A stretch of 64,000 bases of DNA from Micromonospora vinacea (lineage in GTDB: Bacteria > Actinomycetota > Actinomycetes > Mycobacteriales > Micromonosporaceae), in contig NZ_JADOTY010000001.1 in NCBI RefSeq assembly GCF_015751785.1, forward strand, positions 868,001 to 932,000, in the 5' to 3' direction. The notes under the pieces are model-generated. The model was not told the origin of the DNA and did not search any database. It was given only the letters and a program-made list of their open reading frames with translations. The number at the start of each line of letters is the position of its first letter. Within the stretch, counting starts at the first letter, position 1. This document shows, piece by piece, positions 51,173 through 60,480 of the stretch. A program made the translations under genes and the position numbers.

Positions 51173-51193
51173 ACCCTAGCAACCTGATAGGAA
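51173..51193. promoter_or_regulatory. Operator candidate, site 2 (ssuD side)
   Basis: On the minus strand TTCCTA-N9-TAGGGT; the TAGGGT doubles as a -10 for ssuD. It shares spacing and half-sites with site 1. Confidence 0.65.
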
Positions 51194-51266
51194 ATACCGA
51201 CATAACTGAGACGCGCCATCCCGCCATGTGGATGGGCCTTGACGCTGACCGGAGCCTGGCCCACTC

Positions 51267-51287
51267 TTCCTACCAACTAAGTAGGAA
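51267..51287. promoter_or_regulatory. Operator candidate, site 1 (ssuA side)
   Basis: TTCCTA-N9-TAGGAA is a perfect dyad with 7-bp arms TTCCTAC/GTAGGAA, 20 bp before ssuA. It overlaps the probable ssuA -10 (TACT region), so binding would repress. Confidence 0.72.
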
Positions 51288-51307
51288 TACTGCGGATTGG
51301 ATGGACG

Positions 51308-52366
51308 ATGAGACGGCTCCCCCTGCGCCGGTTGGTCACCCTGGCCACCCTCGCCGTGGTCGGCGCGGCGACCCTGGGCAGCACCGCCGCGTGCGGCGAC
51401 GACAGCGAGGGCGGCAGCTCCAGCCCGGTGACGCTGCGCCTCGGCTACTTCCCCAACATCACCCACGCGCCGGCGGTCGTCGGCGTGGAGAAGGGCATCT
51501 TCGCGGAGAAGCTCGGCGCCAACGTCAAGCTGGACCCGAAGACCTTCAACGCCGGCCCGGCCGCCATCGAAGCGGTCTTCTCCGGCGCGCTGGACGCCAC
51601 CTACATCGGTCCGAACCCGACCGTCAACGCCTTCTCCAAGTCCAAGGGTGAGGCCGTCCGGGTCATCTCCGGTGCGGCCTCCGGCGGCGTGGCGCTGGTG
51701 GTCAAGCCCGGCATCACCGGAGTGCAGGACCTGAAGGGCAAGAAGATCGCCACCCCGCAGCTGGGCAACACCCAGGACGTGGCGATCCGGTACTGGCTCA
51801 AGCAGCAGGGCCTCAAGACCACCAAGGAGGGTGGTGGTGACGTCAAGATCGTGCCGCAGGAGAACGCCCAGACCGTCGAGACGTTCAACAGCGGCGGGAT
51901 CGACGGCGCCTGGGTGCCCGAGCCGTTCGTCTCCCGCCTGGTCAACGCTGGCGGCAAGGTGCTGGTCGACGAGCGCGACCTGTGGCCGGACAAGAAGTTC
52001 GTCATCACCAACCTGCTGGTGAGCACGAAGTTCCTCAAGGCACACCCGGACGTGGTGCAGAAGCTCGTCGACGGCCAGGTGGCCGCCAACGAGTTCGTCA
52101 ACACCAAGCCGGACGAGGCGCAGCAGGCCATCTCCGACGCGATCGGCAAGATCACCGGCAAGCCGCTGGACCTGAAGCTGATCAAGCAGGCGTGGCCGAC
52201 GTTGGAGTTCACCAACGACCCGATCTCGTCCTCGCTCAAGGCCGGGCTCGACCACGCCGTCGACGTGGACCTGACCGAGCCGGTGGACCTCAAGGGCCTG
52301 TACGACCTGAAGTACCTGAACAACGCGCTCAAGGCGCAGGGGAAGCCCGAGGTCGTCCAGCCATGA
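51308..52366 (+). CDS. ssuA: Sulfonate-binding lipoprotein, ABC transporter
   Basis: A 352-residue solute-binding lipoprotein (lipobox STAAC, Cys29) of the nitrate/sulfonate/taurine type: TLRLGYFPNITHAPAVVG and LDATYIGPNPTVNAF. The downstream ATPase and permease and divergent ssuD fit a sulfonate substrate, though taurine or another alkanesulfonate is possible. Its TGA overlaps the ssuB ATG (ATGA). Weak ribosome site, GGATGGACG. Confidence 0.92.
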   Translation: MRRLPLRRLVTLATLAVVGAATLGSTAACGDDSEGGSSSPVTLRLGYFPNITHAPAVVGVEKGIFAEKLGANVKLDPKTFNAGPAAIEAVFSGALDATYIGPNPTVNAFSKSKGEAVRVISGAASGGVALVVKPGITGVQDLKGKKIATPQLGNTQDVAIRYWLKQQGLKTTKEGGGDVKIVPQENAQTVETFNSGGIDGAWVPEPFVSRLVNAGGKVLVDERDLWPDKKFVITNLLVSTKFLKAHPDVVQKLVDGQVAANEFVNTKPDEAQQAISDAIGKITGKPLDLKLIKQAWPTLEFTNDPISSSLKAGLDHAVDVDLTEPVDLKGLYDLKYLNNALKAQGKPEVVQP

Positions 52367-53142
52367 CGTCGACCACGACGGCGCCGCAGAGCGCGACCAC
52401 AGCGGTCGCGCTCTCCGGCGTGACCAAGGTGTACGGGCGCGGGGCGAACGCCGTCCTGGCCCTGGACGGTGTCTCGCTGGACGTCGCGCCCGGCGAGTTC
52501 GTCTGCCTGGTCGGTGCGTCCGGCTGCGGCAAGAGCACACTGCTCAACCTGGTGGCCGGGCTGGACCGGGTCAGCGGTGGGCAGATCACCCTGGCCGGCG
52601 ACGCCAACCCGGGTCTGATGTTCCAGGAACCGGCGCTGTTCCCGTGGCTGACCGTCGACGCCAACGTGGAGGTGCCCCTCAAGCTGCGCCGGCTCCCCCG
52701 GGCCCAGCGCCGCGAGCGGGTGGCCGAACTGCTGCGCACTGTGCACCTGGCCGACTTCGGCCGTAAGCGCCCGCACGAGCTCTCCGGCGGAATGCGGCAA
52801 CGCGTCGCGCTGGCCCGCACCCTGGCCCTGGACACCCCGGTGCTGCTCATGGACGAGCCGTTCGGCGCGCTGGACGCGATGACCCGGGACATCCTGCATG
52901 ACGAGCTGGAACGGATCTGGTCCGAGCGCAAGCTCTCGGTGCTCTTCGTGACGCACAACGTCCGCGAGGCGGCCCGGCTGGCCGACCGGATCATCCTGCT
53001 CTCCAGCCGACCCGGCCGGATCATCTACTCCACCGAGGTGAACATCCCGCGCCCCCGCCGGATCGACTCCCCCGAGGTCGCCGCCATCGCCGCCGAGGTC
53101 ACCGAGCGGCTCCGTACGGAGGTGGGCCGCCATGGCCAGTGA
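52363..53142 (+). CDS. ssuB: Sulfonate ABC transporter ATPase
   Basis: A 259-residue ABC ATPase: Walker A GASGCGKST, signature LSGGMRQRVALAR, Walker B VLLMDEPFGALDA, H-loop THNVREA. The ssuB type is shown by close context with ssuA and ssuC. It overlaps ssuA by 4 and ssuC by 11 bases, so the operon is tightly coupled. Confidence 0.95.
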   Translation: MTSTTTAPQSATTAVALSGVTKVYGRGANAVLALDGVSLDVAPGEFVCLVGASGCGKSTLLNLVAGLDRVSGGQITLAGDANPGLMFQEPALFPWLTVDANVEVPLKLRRLPRAQRRERVAELLRTVHLADFGRKRPHELSGGMRQRVALARTLALDTPVLLMDEPFGALDAMTRDILHDELERIWSERKLSVLFVTHNVREAARLADRIILLSSRPGRIIYSTEVNIPRPRRIDSPEVAAIAAEVTERLRTEVGRHGQ

Positions 53143-54016
53143 CACCCTCACCAGTTCGGCGCGTACCGACGCGGAGATCTCCGGCCTCGACGCGCTGGAG
53201 ATCGCCGGCCGGGACAAGGAGGTCTCCCGGGGCGCCCGGATCTGGGCGGCCACCTGGCCCAAGCTGGCCGCGCTGGCCATCGCCATCGCCGCCTGGCAGA
53301 TCGTGGTCTGGACGGGCTGGAAGCCGCCGTACTCACTGCCGGCGCCACTGGAGGTGGGCCGCGAGCTGGTGGCCCAGGCCCAGGGGCCACAGCTCTGGGA
53401 CGGCCTGCTCACCACGCTGCAACGGGCCGCCCTCGGGTACGTCTTCTCGGTCGCCGTCGGCCTGCTGCTGGGCCTCGCGGTGGCCCGGTCCACTGTGCTG
53501 CGCGCCGCCATCGGCTCGATGATCACCGCGTTGCAGACCATGCCGTCGATCGCCTGGTTCCCGCTGGCCATCCTGCTCTTCGAGCTGAGCGAGAAGGCCA
53601 TCTTCTTCGTGGTGGTGCTCGGCGCGGCACCGTCCATCGCCAACGGGGTGATCTCCGGCGTGGACTACGTGCCGCCGCTGCTGGTGCGCGCCGGCCGCAA
53701 CCTGGGCGCCCGGGGGCTCAACCTCTACCGGTACGTCATCGCACCGGCCGCCCTGCCGGCGATCGTCGCCGGGCTCAAGCAGGGCTGGGCCTTCTCCTGG
53801 CGCAGCCTGATGGCCGGTGAACTGCTCGTGAGCGGCATCTCGCAGACCTCGCTGGGCGCCCAGCTCACCTACTCCCGCGAGTTGTCCGACGCACCCTGGC
53901 TGCTCTCCACGATGATCGTCATCCTGGTCGTCGGTCTGGTCGTGGACGCCGCGTTCGGTGCTGCGGACAAGGCGATCCGGCGCCGCTGGGGCGTACTGGA
54001 CCAGGCTGGTCAGTGA
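53132..54016 (+). CDS. ssuC: Sulfonate ABC transporter permease
   Basis: A 294-residue permease with six hydrophobic segments and the EAA-like loop (RAGRNLGARGLNLYRYVIAPAA pattern, here split at NLGARGLNLYRYVIAP). The N-terminus is cytoplasmic. It is followed by the rrf2 gene after one base. Confidence 0.92.
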   Translation: MASDTLTSSARTDAEISGLDALEIAGRDKEVSRGARIWAATWPKLAALAIAIAAWQIVVWTGWKPPYSLPAPLEVGRELVAQAQGPQLWDGLLTTLQRAALGYVFSVAVGLLLGLAVARSTVLRAAIGSMITALQTMPSIAWFPLAILLFELSEKAIFFVVVLGAAPSIANGVISGVDYVPPLLVRAGRNLGARGLNLYRYVIAPAALPAIVAGLKQGWAFSWRSLMAGELLVSGISQTSLGAQLTYSRELSDAPWLLSTMIVILVVGLVVDAAFGAADKAIRRRWGVLDQAGQ

Positions 54017-54017
54017 C

Positions 54018-54455
54018 GTGTTCGTCTCCGCGCGCAGCGACTACGCGCTCCGGGCGATGCTCGCCGTCGCCGCCGCCGGTGGTGGCGACGACGGCGACAG
54101 GGCCGGCGAGTTGGTGAAGGCAGCCAGCCTGGCCGAGGCGCAGGACATCCCGCTCAGCTTCCTGCAGGGCATCCTGCTCGACCTGCGTCGGGCCGGTCTG
54201 CTGCACAGCCATCGCGGCGCCGACGGCGGGTACGCGCTGACCCGCCCACCCGGCGAGATCACCGTCGGAGACGTGCTCCGCGCGGTCGGCGGCTCGCTCA
54301 CCACTGTGCGCGGTCTGCCGGCCGAGCGGGCCGGCTATCACGGGGTGGCCGCCGGGCTTACCGACGTCTGGCTGGCGGTGCACGGGGCGATCGCCACTGT
54401 GGTCGACAGCACCACCCTGGCCAACCTGCTCACCCACACCCCCACCACCTCGTGA
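54018..54455 (+). CDS. Rrf2-family regulator without an iron-sulfur site (CymR-like)
   Basis: A 145-residue winged-helix regulator: DYALRAMLAV, DIPLSFLQGILLDLRRAGLL and HRGADGGYALTRPP are the family signature. It has no cysteine, so it cannot bind a cluster like IscR or NsrR and fits the CymR branch that controls sulfur metabolism. GTG 54018 follows the ssuC TGA by one base. It is the likely ligand of the TTCCTA-N9-TAGG(A/G) sites upstream of ssuA and ssuD, which is inferred. Confidence 0.88.
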   Translation: MFVSARSDYALRAMLAVAAAGGGDDGDRAGELVKAASLAEAQDIPLSFLQGILLDLRRAGLLHSHRGADGGYALTRPPGEITVGDVLRAVGGSLTTVRGLPAERAGYHGVAAGLTDVWLAVHGAIATVVDSTTLANLLTHTPTTS

Positions 54456-54466
54456 GCGGCGAAGGC

Positions 54467-54505
54467 GATGTGGTCGGGCCGGTGCCCCGCCGGCCCGACC
54501 ACATC
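54467..54505 (+). terminator. Terminator of the ssu operon
   Basis: Perfect 16-bp arms (GATGTGGTCGGGCCGG) with a 7-base loop, 11 bp past the rrf2 stop. Confidence 0.88.
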
Positions 54506-54561
54506 TCGTACCGATCCTGACCGGGCCTGCCCCTCTTCCGGCACCGGTAGGCCGGTCCTGC

Positions 54562-54762
54562 TCAGCCCACGTGTGCGGTCGCCGGGCCGAGGCCCGGGTC
54601 GCCAGGACTGTGCAGCTCCACCAGACCGGCGGGAGCGTTACCCGCCGGGGTGGCATGCCAGGGTGCGAAGGCCGCAACCATGGCGAGCAACAACCCGGCG
54701 AGCGCGACCGCGACCACCAGGATCAGTTCACGCAGTGCACCCGAGCCGGCTTCGCCCGCCAT
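54562..54762 (-). CDS. Small single-helix membrane protein
   Basis: A 66-residue protein with one strong hydrophobic helix (LILVVAVALAGLLLAMVAAF) and a short soluble Pro/Gly-rich tail. ATG 54762 has GGGAGGGG. No family is recognised; the good ribosome site and codon use support expression. Confidence 0.6.
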   Translation of the reverse strand: MAGEAGSGALRELILVVAVALAGLLLAMVAAFAPWHATPAGNAPAGLVELHSPGDPGLGPATAHVG

Positions 54763-55006
54763 GGTCACCCCTCCCGCGCCGGGCCCCCCGCCCGACTTCC
54801 CCCGTCGGTCAGCCTCGACCACGACCGGCCGGGGCGCAGTCGGCCAGCCGACCGACCGGAGGCTGATTACCGACTCAGCGGAGCGGCCACCCGGCGCGGC
54901 CGGCTGACCGGTCGGGCGGCCCGGAGAGCCGACCGGCCCGGAACACCGCGCAGACAAAACCGACCCGCCCCGCCGAAGCGGGACGGGTCGGTCGACGCGC
55001 AGAAGA

Positions 55007-56320
55007 TCAGACGGTACGCGGGCGACGCGGCCGACGGGACCGGCCCGACGCGCGGTGCGCCGGCCGGGCGCCACCATCGGTGGACGCGCCACCGGAGGTA
55101 CGGGCCCGAGAGGCGGGCGCCGGCGGAGCGACGATGGTCACCGGCACGCCGGACGGCTCGCGAGCACCGGTCACCCGGGCCAGCGCCCCGTCACCAGCGC
55201 GCACCTGGACCGACTCGGGCCGGATGCCGGCGGTGGCCATCAGCCGGGACACGTCCCGGCGCTGCTCCGGCAGGACCAGAGTGACCACGGAACCGGACTC
55301 GCCGGCCCGGGCGGTGCGGCCACCCCGGTGCAGGTAGTCCTTCGCCTCGGTCGGCGGGTCCACGTTGACCACCATGTCCAGGCCGTCCACGTGGATGCCA
55401 CGGGCCGCCACGTCGGTGGCGACCAGGGCGGTCACCTGACCGTTGCGGAACTGCTCCAGGATCCGGGTGCGCTGCGGCTGGGACTTGCCGCCGTGCAGCG
55501 CGGCCGCGCGTACGCCCTTGGAGAGCAGTTGGCGGGCCAGCCGGTCGGCGCGGTGCTTGGTGCCCATGAACAGGATGGTGCGGCCCTCACGGGCTGCGAT
55601 CCGGGTCAGGGCGTCGGGCTTGTCCGCGGCGTCGACGTGCAGCACGTGGTGGGTCATCGCGGTGACCGTCGCGGTGCCCGGGTCCACCGAGTGGGTGACC
55701 GGGTTGCTCAGGAAGCGGCGGACCAGCCGGTCCACGCCGCCGTCCAGGGTCGCGGAGAAGAGCATCCGCTGGCCCTGCGGCGCGACCTGCTCCAGAAGCT
55801 TGGTGACCTGCGGCAGGAAGCCCATGTCGGCCATCTGGTCGGCCTCGTCGAGCACGGTGATCTCGACCTGGTCGAGCCGGGCGTCGCCACGGTTGATCAG
55901 GTCGTGCAGCCGGCCGGGGGTGGCGACGACCACTTCGGTACCGGCGCGCAGGGCGTCCGCCTGCCGCTGCAACGACAGGCCGCCGACGACTGTGGCGCAC
56001 CGCAGCCCGACGGCGCGGGCGTACGGGGCCAGGGCGGTGGTGACCTGCTGAGCCAGTTCGCGGGTCGGCACCAGCACCAGGGCCAGCGGACGACCCGGCC
56101 GCGCCTTGCGGCCGGCGGTGCGGGACAGCAGCGGAAGCCCGAAGGCGAGGGTCTTGCCGGAGCCGGTACGACCCCGGCCCAGCACGTCCCGGCCGGCGAG
56201 CGAGTCGGGCAGCGTCGCCGACTGGATCGGGAACGGCTCGGTGATGCCCTGCGCGGTCAACGCGGTGAGCAGCGCCGGCGCCAGACCGGTATGAGCGAAA
56301 GAAGGAATAACTGTGGTCAT
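55007..56320 (-). CDS. DEAD-box RNA helicase
   Basis: A 437-residue ATP-dependent RNA helicase. The Q motif (FPIQSATLP), GRTGSGKT, PTRELA, TPGRL, DEAD, SAT, HRGGRTARAG are all visible in order, and the tail is Arg/Pro-rich (SRRPRRPR) and may bind RNA. It lies 222 bp after cspA on the same strand, as is common for cold-shock helicases. A GAGGAAGG site precedes ATG 56320. Confidence 0.94.
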   Translation of the reverse strand: MTTVIPSFAHTGLAPALLTALTAQGITEPFPIQSATLPDSLAGRDVLGRGRTGSGKTLAFGLPLLSRTAGRKARPGRPLALVLVPTRELAQQVTTALAPYARAVGLRCATVVGGLSLQRQADALRAGTEVVVATPGRLHDLINRGDARLDQVEITVLDEADQMADMGFLPQVTKLLEQVAPQGQRMLFSATLDGGVDRLVRRFLSNPVTHSVDPGTATVTAMTHHVLHVDAADKPDALTRIAAREGRTILFMGTKHRADRLARQLLSKGVRAAALHGGKSQPQRTRILEQFRNGQVTALVATDVAARGIHVDGLDMVVNVDPPTEAKDYLHRGGRTARAGESGSVVTLVLPEQRRDVSRLMATAGIRPESVQVRAGDGALARVTGAREPSGVPVTIVAPPAPASRARTSGGASTDGGARPAHRASGRSRRPRRPRTV

Positions 56321-56542
56321 GCGGAAGCCTTCCTCGACGCGGCACGTGTCGAGGGAGGGCGCCGAAGTCGGCGCTGTCACCGGCGGAAAAAGGCCGCCAG
56401 GACTCACAAGCACGAACCGAAGGGAGTACAGGCCGGCCCGCCGCCGGGCCGCCGCCTGCGTGAGCAGACGACAGCGGGGCGGGCCGGTCCCGTCACCGTC
56501 ACACCCGGAGGGCGCGACAGGTAATGCTGACCGATCCGAAGA

Positions 56543-56746
56543 TCAGAGCGGGCGGATGTTCTCCGCCTGCGGGCCCTTCTGGCCCTGGGTCACCTCGAAC
56601 TCGACCCGCTGGTTCTCGTCCAGGCTCCGGTAGCCGGAGGACTGGATCGCCGAGAAGTGGGCGAAAACGTCGGCGCCGCCGCCGTCGGGGGTGATGAAGC
56701 CGAAGCCCTTGTCAGCGTTGAACCACTTCACGGTGCCAATAGCCAT
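56543..56746 (-). CDS. cspA: Cold-shock protein CspA family
   Basis: A 67-residue cold-shock domain with RNP1 (KGFGFI) and RNP2 (VFAHFSAI), [11 protein letters not shown] at the N-terminus and [17 protein letters not shown] at the C-terminus. It is an RNA/ssDNA chaperone. AAGGAG precedes the ATG; the probable promoter at 56920-56947 implies a leader of about 165 nt with hairpins, as in E. coli cspA. Confidence 0.96.
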   Translation of the reverse strand: MAIGTVKWFNADKGFGFITPDGGGADVFAHFSAIQSSGYRSLDENQRVEFEVTQGQKGPQAENIRPL

Positions 56747-56879
56747 GTGTTTCGTCTCCTTGACGGAACGTCGGACACGCACTTGTTGCGTGCCCGAAGA
56801 GGAGCGCTCCGCGCGGGGATGCGCGAATCGCCTGTCGCTTCTGGTCGCCCCGCCCGGAGAACTCCGGACACAACAAAGA

Positions 56880-56908
56880 GCGCCTGGGGCCACAATCCCG
56901 CCAGGCGC
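56880..56908 (-). other. Stem-loop in the cspA leader
   Basis: GCGCCTGG (56880-56887) pairs with CCAGGCGC (56901-56908) around a 13-base loop. A second small hairpin (CACGCA/TGCGTG) lies nearer the start codon. Such structures may set cold-dependent translation. Confidence 0.5.
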
Positions 56909-56919
56909 ACACAGAGTCT

Positions 56920-56947
56920 CTGGTAACCAAAACTGCAACCCGGTCAA
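56920..56947 (-). promoter_or_regulatory. Candidate cspA promoter
   Basis: On the minus strand TTGACC (56947-56942) and TACCAG (56925-56920) are 16 bases apart. It lies just past the adnB stop and gives a leader of about 165 nt. Confidence 0.45.
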
Positions 56948-56972
56948 CCTACCACGGTTTTCCCCGCGGTGG

Positions 56973-59900
56973 TCAATGTTGGGCAGAATCCTCGGGCAAC
57001 TGGGCGATCATGGCCGTGAGGCCTGTCACATCAAGGAGGTCGGCGGGGCGGACCGTCACTCCGTGCCGGACGTAGTGGAACGCCGCGCCCACCCGGTCGA
57101 CAGGCACGCCGGCCAGCTCAGCCCAGGCCAGCCGGTACACGGCCAACTGCACGGCGGCCACGTCGGCCGCCGTCCCGGTGGGCTGCGCTCCGGTCTTCCA
57201 GTCGACCACGTCGAACCGACCACCCGGCCGGGCGAAGACCGCGTCCATCCGGCCCCGCACCACCACTCCGGCGATCACCGTGGCGAACGGCACCTCCACC
57301 TCCACCGGTGACCGGTCGGCCCACTCACTGGCCAGGAACCGCTCCTGAAGCTCGACCAGCGCCTCGTCGGGTGCGGCATCGGCGTCGGCCGCGCCGGGCA
57401 GCTCGTCCAGGTCCAGCAGGCGGTCGGCGCCGAAGCGCTGCTCCAACCAGGCGTGGAAGGCGGTGCCTCGGCGGGCGTACGGGTTGGGTTCGGCCGGCAC
57501 CGGGCGGCGCAGCGTACGGGCCAGCGCCGCCGGATCGCGCCGCAACGCGACCAGCTGGGTGACGCTCAGCGCCCCGGGCAGCGCCACCTCGACCGCACCG
57601 GAGAGCCGGGTCAGCTCGGCGCGCTCCGCCAGCAGCAGGTCCGCCTCGCGCTGCCAGCGCGCCACCTCCGGATCCACCTCCGGCTCGGCTGGCTCGACCG
57701 GCGACCCGTCCGGCGTGACCGGCCCGGCGAGCACCGGCCCGACCGGCCCGGGGAGCGCCGCCGCCGGACCGTCGGCCATCAGGCGACGCACCAACCCGGC
57801 CGCCTCGGCCAACGCCGGCCGGCGACCACCCAGCGGGTCGGCCGGCCACTCCGCGCGGAGCACCACCTCGGCCGTCGGGTTCGTTGCGTCGGGCGTCGGC
57901 TCCGGCACCCACGCGTCGATCAGGTGCCCCGGCCCGCCGTCGAGGCAGGCGTCGTACACCTCCCGCAGGAAGACCGACGGACCTCGCGGTCGCTTCGTGC
58001 CCTCCCCCCACCAGTAACCGGAGCAGAGCAGCAGCCGGCGCGGCCGGGTCACCGCCACGTACGTCAGCCGGCGCTCCTCCCGCTCGTCGTGGGCCCGCCA
58101 CGCGTCGGTGAAGTCGGTCACCGCCCGCGCCACGGCCCGCTGGTCCCCGGCCTCGTCGAGCGCCAACTCGGGCAGCCCGTCGGCGTCGCCGCGCAACGGG
58201 AACGGCAGCACGCCCAGCCCACCCAGCCAGTGGTCGGAGTTGCGGACCGGCCCCGGCCACAACCCACGACTGAGCCCGGCCACCGCCACCACGTCCCACT
58301 CCAGGCCCTTGGCGGCGTGCGCGGTGACCACCTGCACGGCGCCCTCCACCACCTCGACCTCGCCCGGCGCCAGACCACGCTCCTCGTCCTCGGCGGCGGC
58401 CAGGTAGGACAGGAAACCGGACAGCGTCGCGCCGGGCGTCTCCCCGCTGAACCGGGCCGCCACGTCGCCGAGGGCATCAAGGTGCCCCCGGGCCAGGCCT
58501 GCGTCGCCGGCGCCGTCCCGGCCGGCCCGCACCGCGACCTCCACGTCCAGGCCGATGGTCCGCTCGATGTCAGCGATCAGGTCCGGCAGCGCCTGGTCCA
58601 GTCGGTAGCGCAGCAGCGCCAGCTCCCGGCCGTACGCGCGCAGCCGCGCGAACCCCTCCGCCGAGTACGCCTGCGCCGGCCCGAGGTCGGCCAACGCCTC
58701 CACCAGGGTCGCCTCGTCCAACAGGTCGGGGCTGATCTCCGAGGCCTCGTCGGCGGCCACCTGCCGCCGGGCGTTCGCGATGGCCCGAGCCCGCCGGTGC
58801 AACGCCACCAGGTCACGCGGCCCGATCCGCCAACGGGCGCCGGTGAGCAACCGCAGCAGCGCGGCGCCGTCGGTCGGGTCGGCAAGCACCCGCAGCGTGC
58901 ACACCACGTCGCGTACCTCGGGGGTGTCCAGCAGGCCACCCAGCCCGACCACCTCGACCGGCAGACCCCGCTCGCGCAGCGCCGACTCGATCGCCGGGAT
59001 CTGGCTGCGGACCCGGACCAGCACGGCTGTCGTCGGACGCCGCGCCACCGGGATGTGCTCCGGGGCCGCGCCCGGCATCCCGGCCGCCCCGCGCCAGGCG
59101 GCGAGCACGCTGTCGGCGATCCAGTCGGCCTCGTCGGCGTACGTGGTCAGCATCGCGCAGTGCACGGTGCCGCCGGCCGCACCACCCGGGCTGCGGTGCG
59201 GGATCGGGTCCCGGACGGTCAGCGCGGAGCGCAGCTCCGGCACCCGGGCACCCGCCGCCCGCAGCGGGGTGGAGAGCGCGTTCGCCACCCGAAGGATCTC
59301 CGGGCGGTTGCGCCAACTCGTGGTGAGCCCCAGCGCCGGGGCCGGCTCACCGTTGGCGCGTGCGAACTCGGTGGGGAACCGGTCCAGGGTGCCCGCGCTG
59401 GCCCCCCGCCAGCCGTAGATCGACTGGCACGGGTCGCCCACCGCGGTCACCGGGTGCCCGCCACCGAACAACGCGTTGAGCAACACCACCTGGGCGTGGC
59501 TGGTGTCCTGGTACTCGTCGAGCAGCACCACCCGGAAGCGGTCCCGCTCGATCACGCCGACCCCCGGATGGTCCCGGGCCACCCGGGCCGCCCGGGCGAG
59601 CTGGTCGGCGAAGTCCATCGCCTCGAAGTCCTCCTTGCGCCGGGCGTACGCCCGCACCAGCGGCAGCAGACGCAACCGGGTCTGCTGGAGGGTGAGTGCC
59701 TTGCGCACGTCGGCGTACACCCGACCCGGCCGGGACTGCACCTCGGCAAAGAACCGACCGGTCCAGGCCGCCAGGTCGTCCGGCGCGACCAGGTGCTCGT
59801 CCAGCTCGCCTGCGAGCGCCAGCACCGCGTCGGTGATGGTGCTCGGCATCCGGTCCACCTCGGACATGTCACCGTCGTAGTTGCGCACCAGCAGGTCGAC

Positions 59901-60398
59901 CAACTGCCAGCGGGACGCCTCGGTGAGCAGCCGGGTGGACGGCTCGTAGCCGGCCCGCAGCCCGTGCTCGGTGACGATCCGCCCCGCGTACGAGTGGTAG
60001 GTGGAGACTGTGGGCTCGCCCGCGAGCGGGTCGTCCAGCGGGTTCCGTTCCTGCCGGCCGAGGCGGCGGATCAGCTGGTCGAGCCGGGTCCGTACCCGAT
60101 GCGCCAGCTCCCCGGCCGCCTTGCGGGTGAAGGTCAGCCCGAGGATCTGCTCCGGCCGCACGTACGAGTTGGCCACCAGCCAGACCACCCGGGCGGCCAT
60201 CGTCTCGGTCTTGCCCGACCCGGCGCCGGCGACCACCAGCAGCGGCTCCACCGGGGCGGCGATGATCGCGGCCTGCTCCCGGGTGGGCGCCGGCAACCGC
60301 AGCAGCTTGGCCAGCTCCACCGGTGTGTACCGGGGGCCGGAGTCCGCGAGTCGGGGCGTCGGCGCGGGACCCGCGCCGAACAGGGTGGGCTGGCTCAC
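56973..60398 (-). CDS. adnB: AdnB, helicase-nuclease subunit
   Basis: A 1141-residue fusion of an SF1 helicase and a RecB-type nuclease, subunit of the AdnAB double-strand-break resection motor. Helicase motifs: [43 protein letters not shown] and VTRPRRLL. The nuclease has [24 protein letters not shown] and [10 protein letters not shown] favour GTG 60398 (SQPTLFGAG) as start, because the frame upstream to 60479 only duplicates the adnA tail. Cooperates with adnA just upstream. Confidence 0.95.
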   Translation of the reverse strand: MSQPTLFGAGPAPTPRLADSGPRYTPVELAKLLRLPAPTREQAAIIAAPVEPLLVVAGAGSGKTETMAARVVWLVANSYVRPEQILGLTFTRKAAGELAHRVRTRLDQLIRRLGRQERNPLDDPLAGEPTVSTYHSYAGRIVTEHGLRAGYEPSTRLLTEASRWQLVDLLVRNYDGDMSEVDRMPSTITDAVLALAGELDEHLVAPDDLAAWTGRFFAEVQSRPGRVYADVRKALTLQQTRLRLLPLVRAYARRKEDFEAMDFADQLARAARVARDHPGVGVIERDRFRVVLLDEYQDTSHAQVVLLNALFGGGHPVTAVGDPCQSIYGWRGASAGTLDRFPTEFARANGEPAPALGLTTSWRNRPEILRVANALSTPLRAAGARVPELRSALTVRDPIPHRSPGGAAGGTVHCAMLTTYADEADWIADSVLAAWRGAAGMPGAAPEHIPVARRPTTAVLVRVRSQIPAIESALRERGLPVEVVGLGGLLDTPEVRDVVCTLRVLADPTDGAALLRLLTGARWRIGPRDLVALHRRARAIANARRQVAADEASEISPDLLDEATLVEALADLGPAQAYSAEGFARLRAYGRELALLRYRLDQALPDLIADIERTIGLDVEVAVRAGRDGAGDAGLARGHLDALGDVAARFSGETPGATLSGFLSYLAAAEDEERGLAPGEVEVVEGAVQVVTAHAAKGLEWDVVAVAGLSRGLWPGPVRNSDHWLGGLGVLPFPLRGDADGLPELALDEAGDQRAVARAVTDFTDAWRAHDEREERRLTYVAVTRPRRLLLCSGYWWGEGTKRPRGPSVFLREVYDACLDGGPGHLIDAWVPEPTPDATNPTAEVVLRAEWPADPLGGRRPALAEAAGLVRRLMADGPAAALPGPVGPVLAGPVTPDGSPVEPAEPEVDPEVARWQREADLLLAERAELTRLSGAVEVALPGALSVTQLVALRRDPAALARTLRRPVPAEPNPYARRGTAFHAWLEQRFGADRLLDLDELPGAADADAAPDEALVELQERFLASEWADRSPVEVEVPFATVIAGVVVRGRMDAVFARPGGRFDVVDWKTGAQPTGTAADVAAVQLAVYRLAWAELAGVPVDRVGAAFHYVRHGVTVRPADLLDVTGLTAMIAQLPEDSAQH

Positions 60399-60426
60399 GG
60401 TGCCGTCTCGGTTCCCCACACCGGCG

Positions 60427-60480
60427 CACTCCTCGCCCTCACGCGCGACTGGGCTCGCAAGCTCACTCCTCGCCCTCACG
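60427..60480. repeat. 17-bp direct repeat at the adnA/adnB junction
   Basis: CACTCCTCGCCCTCACG occurs at 60427-60443 and 60464-60480. One copy covers the end of adnA (EGEE and stop) and the other lies just past it. Confidence 0.75.
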
